This document shows positions 15,628 to 17,119 of a stretch of DNA of 17,119 nt, in pieces. Within the stretch, counting starts at the first letter, position 1, and every line of letters starts with the position of its first letter. The position numbers and the translations under genes were made by a program. Under the pieces are notes generated by a model. It saw nothing but the letters and a program-made list of their open reading frames with translations, made no database searches and was not told where the DNA came from. This DNA comes from Gammaproteobacteria bacterium (GTDB lineage: Bacteria > Pseudomonadota > Gammaproteobacteria > Pseudomonadales > Litorivicinaceae): contig PBDH01000003.1 of assembly GCA_002717305.1 (NCBI GenBank), positions 1 to 17,119 on the forward strand, in the 5' to 3' direction.

Positions 15628-16917
15628 CTATATCGTATACGGTTTGCGGCGTTTGTAGGTGCGCATGCTATTGGCTTCCGTATCTCCGATGAAGCGTTCC
15701 TTCTTCGGATCGAACGTGACCTTGCGTCCCAGCTTCCAACTGATGGCCGCCGCGAAGCAGGCCATGTGTCCGTAGCGAACGGCCGTCGAGTTGCAAATCG
15801 GGTCCTCCCGAGTCTTAACGCAATCGAGGAAGTTGCGGGCATGCATTACTGGATCCGTGCCGTTGAGCTGGTCATAGGTTATGTTTTTTAGCATCTTGGG
15901 ATTGCTGGTTACGATTGCCTTCGCATCCCCTGCTTCTACCCAGCCGTCATCACCTTCGAAGCGAACAGGGCAAGTACCAAGTCCATCCTGCCAAACGCCT
16001 TCCCCTTCAAAACCGGAAAGGCGCATCACCAGTTTGACGCCATTCGAATACTTCGCGACTATCTCACCATCGGATACCGGCTCGTATTCAATAGGAGTCG
16101 TTCCATCGGCATCCGCAGCCCACTGGCAGACGTCAATTGTATGGGACCCCCACTCAGGCAATCTCCATGCCGCATACAAACCAGCGTGATTGCGCCAGCG
16201 ACCTCTGCAATAGGCAGCGTTAAAGTCCATCCACGGCGACGGACCGAGCCACTTGTCCCAATTCACATCCGATGGATCAGGCTCCGGTTCGGCCGGCAAA
16301 GGCTCAAGGTATTGCTGTAACTCCAAAATACCCGCATGGACGGACGTCACCTGTCCGAGTTTGCCGCTGCGGGCCAGATCAACCGCCAGCTTGAAATTCG
16401 GAACGCTCCGTCGCTGCGTTCCCGCTTGGAAGACGCGCTTGTGTTTCCTAATTGTGTCATCTAGCTGCTGGCATTCCATGATATTCATGGCGCAAGGCTT
16501 TTCGCAATAGATGTCCTTACCCGCCCGAGCTGCGGTGATGGAGGCCGTTGTATGCCAACGATCCCCCGTCGCAATGATCACCGAGTCGATGTCATCGCGC
16601 TCCAAGACTCCTGACATGTCGCTGTAGGTCATGCAATCCGTATTCCTGTATTCGCGGTCCGCTAAACGTTTGATGATTTCGCGTCGCTCCTTTTGCACAT
16701 CGGCAATGGCGACGAATTGACAGTCCCTATGAGCGAAGAATCCCGCGAGGACCTTTCGTCCCCGCGGACCTAACCCAATGCCCCCCACTATAATTCGATT
16801 GCTGGGAGCCACGGCCCCATTTTTACCGAGAGCGCTGGCTGGTATCAGCGTCGGCATGCCGATAGCGGCAGTAGCAGTTGTTTTTATGAAGTTACGGCGA
16901 CTTGTTTTTTTATTCAT
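15628..16917 (-). CDS. Tat-exported Gfo/Idh/MocA family oxidoreductase
   Basis: A 429-aa protein with a twin-arginine signal (TSRRNFIKTTATAA, residues 5-18). After it comes the NAD(P)-binding strand IIVGGIGLGPRGR (42-54), ADVQKERRE (72-80), IIATGDRWHTT (114-124), and the family EKP motif CEKPCAMN (138-145), followed by the C-terminal alpha/beta domain with WGSHTIDVCQWA and a late DPVMHARNFLDCVKTREDP. It should oxidise or reduce a sugar or cyclitol derivative with a tightly bound nicotinamide cofactor, loaded in the cytoplasm before Tat export to the periplasm. This exported type is abundant in planctomycetes and verrucomicrobia and is often found with sulfatases and DUF1080 proteins. The start ATG at 16917 has no clear ribosome-binding site. 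The frame is intact. The substrate is unknown. Confidence 0.93.
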   Translation of the reverse strand: MNKKTSRRNFIKTTATAAIGMPTLIPASALGKNGAVAPSNRIIVGGIGLGPRGRKVLAGFFAHRDCQFVAIADVQKERREIIKRLADREYRNTDCMTYSDMSGVLERDDIDSVIIATGDRWHTTASITAARAGKDIYCEKPCAMNIMECQQLDDTIRKHKRVFQAGTQRRSVPNFKLAVDLARSGKLGQVTSVHAGILELQQYLEPLPAEPEPDPSDVNWDKWLGPSPWMDFNAAYCRGRWRNHAGLYAAWRLPEWGSHTIDVCQWAADADGTTPIEYEPVSDGEIVAKYSNGVKLVMRLSGFEGEGVWQDGLGTCPVRFEGDDGWVEAGDAKAIVTSNPKMLKNITYDQLNGTDPVMHARNFLDCVKTREDPICNSTAVRYGHMACFAAAISWKLGRKVTFDPKKERFIGDTEANSMRTYKRRKPYTI

Positions 16918-17119
16918 GATTAGGATAACAATTATCGGGTTAAGTCTCGAATTTTTCTGCGGGTTGTGGCCGAACTCCCAACGGCTATTAAATTCGTAAT
17001 GGCCAACGACGAGGCGGCACCTAAATTCCGCTTAGCGTGATCAGTGGCCGCTCGACAATCGACCGCTACCAAATTTAGATACGAGAAATCTTCGAAATGT
17101 TTTTTCAAAAAAGATAACA
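16918..17119. other. Upstream region of the oxidoreductase gene, nothing recognised
   Basis: The last 202 bases contain no gene that I can support. A promoter for the minus-strand oxidoreductase should lie here, but no clear -35/-10 pair stands out. Confidence 0.4.

Noticed and set aside
1..17119. CRISPR array, tRNA or rRNA gene, toxin-antitoxin or other defence system
   Set aside because: No regularly spaced direct repeats, no cloverleaf-like sequence, no rRNA stretches and no characteristic protein motifs were found on either strand.

Overview
The gene content points to a member of the Planctomycetota-Verrucomicrobiota group, more likely a marine verrucomicrobium (Opitutales-like) than a planctomycete. 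The grounds are a DUF1552 (HXXSHH) gene paired with a DUF1592/DUF1588-type cytochrome gene, two exported sulfatases, a DUF1080 gene, a Tat-exported Gfo/Idh/MocA oxidoreductase, weak or absent Shine-Dalgarno sequences and base composition near 50% GC. This assignment is inferred from families only; the window holds no rRNA or other marker gene.

Layout. 1-632 (-): N-terminal part of a secreted sulfatase that runs off the left edge. 775-1410 (+): SAM-dependent methyltransferase, divergent from it. 1578-5587 (+): a two-gene unit, a Tat-exported DUF1552 protein followed 5 nt later by a large two-CxxCH DUF1587/1595/1592/1588/1585 protein. A 72-bp palindrome sits in frame inside the signal-peptide region of the second gene. 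5666-5908 (-): N-terminal relic of a MATE transporter. 6225-9417 (+): a sulfatase with a late one-base frameshift, a DUF1080 gene broken in three places, and a small lipoprotein gene. 9418-9935: intergenic, AT-rich in part, with two inverted-repeat structures. 9936-11459 (-): PHP-like DUF3604 protein. 11593-11793 (-): C-terminal relic of an aldo/keto reductase. 12004-12179 (+): a degraded coding fragment. 12293-13843 (+): membrane-anchored multicopper oxidase. 13993-15414 (+): secreted purple-acid-phosphatase-like metallophosphoesterase. 15460-15551 (+): 30-codon N-terminal relic of a Gfo/Idh/MocA gene. 15628-16917 (-): complete Tat-exported Gfo/Idh/MocA oxidoreductase.

How it fits together. 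Most complete genes encode exported proteins. The sulfatases, DUF1080 protein, Gfo/Idh/MocA oxidoreductase and DUF3604 protein are families typical of degradation of sulfated polysaccharide or mucin-like glycans in this phylum. The DUF1552/DUF1592 pair is a widespread secreted redox-like system of unknown substrate. No single pathway can be reconstructed.

The most distinctive property is the density of gene wreckage: three truncated relics of recognised families, one degraded fragment, one multiply broken gene and one frameshifted gene in 17 kb. Several lesions look like loss of one base from a homopolymer. This fits active gene decay or rearrangement, with residual assembly error as the competing explanation for some indels. 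I found no CRISPR array, tRNA, rRNA, intact transposase or defence system.
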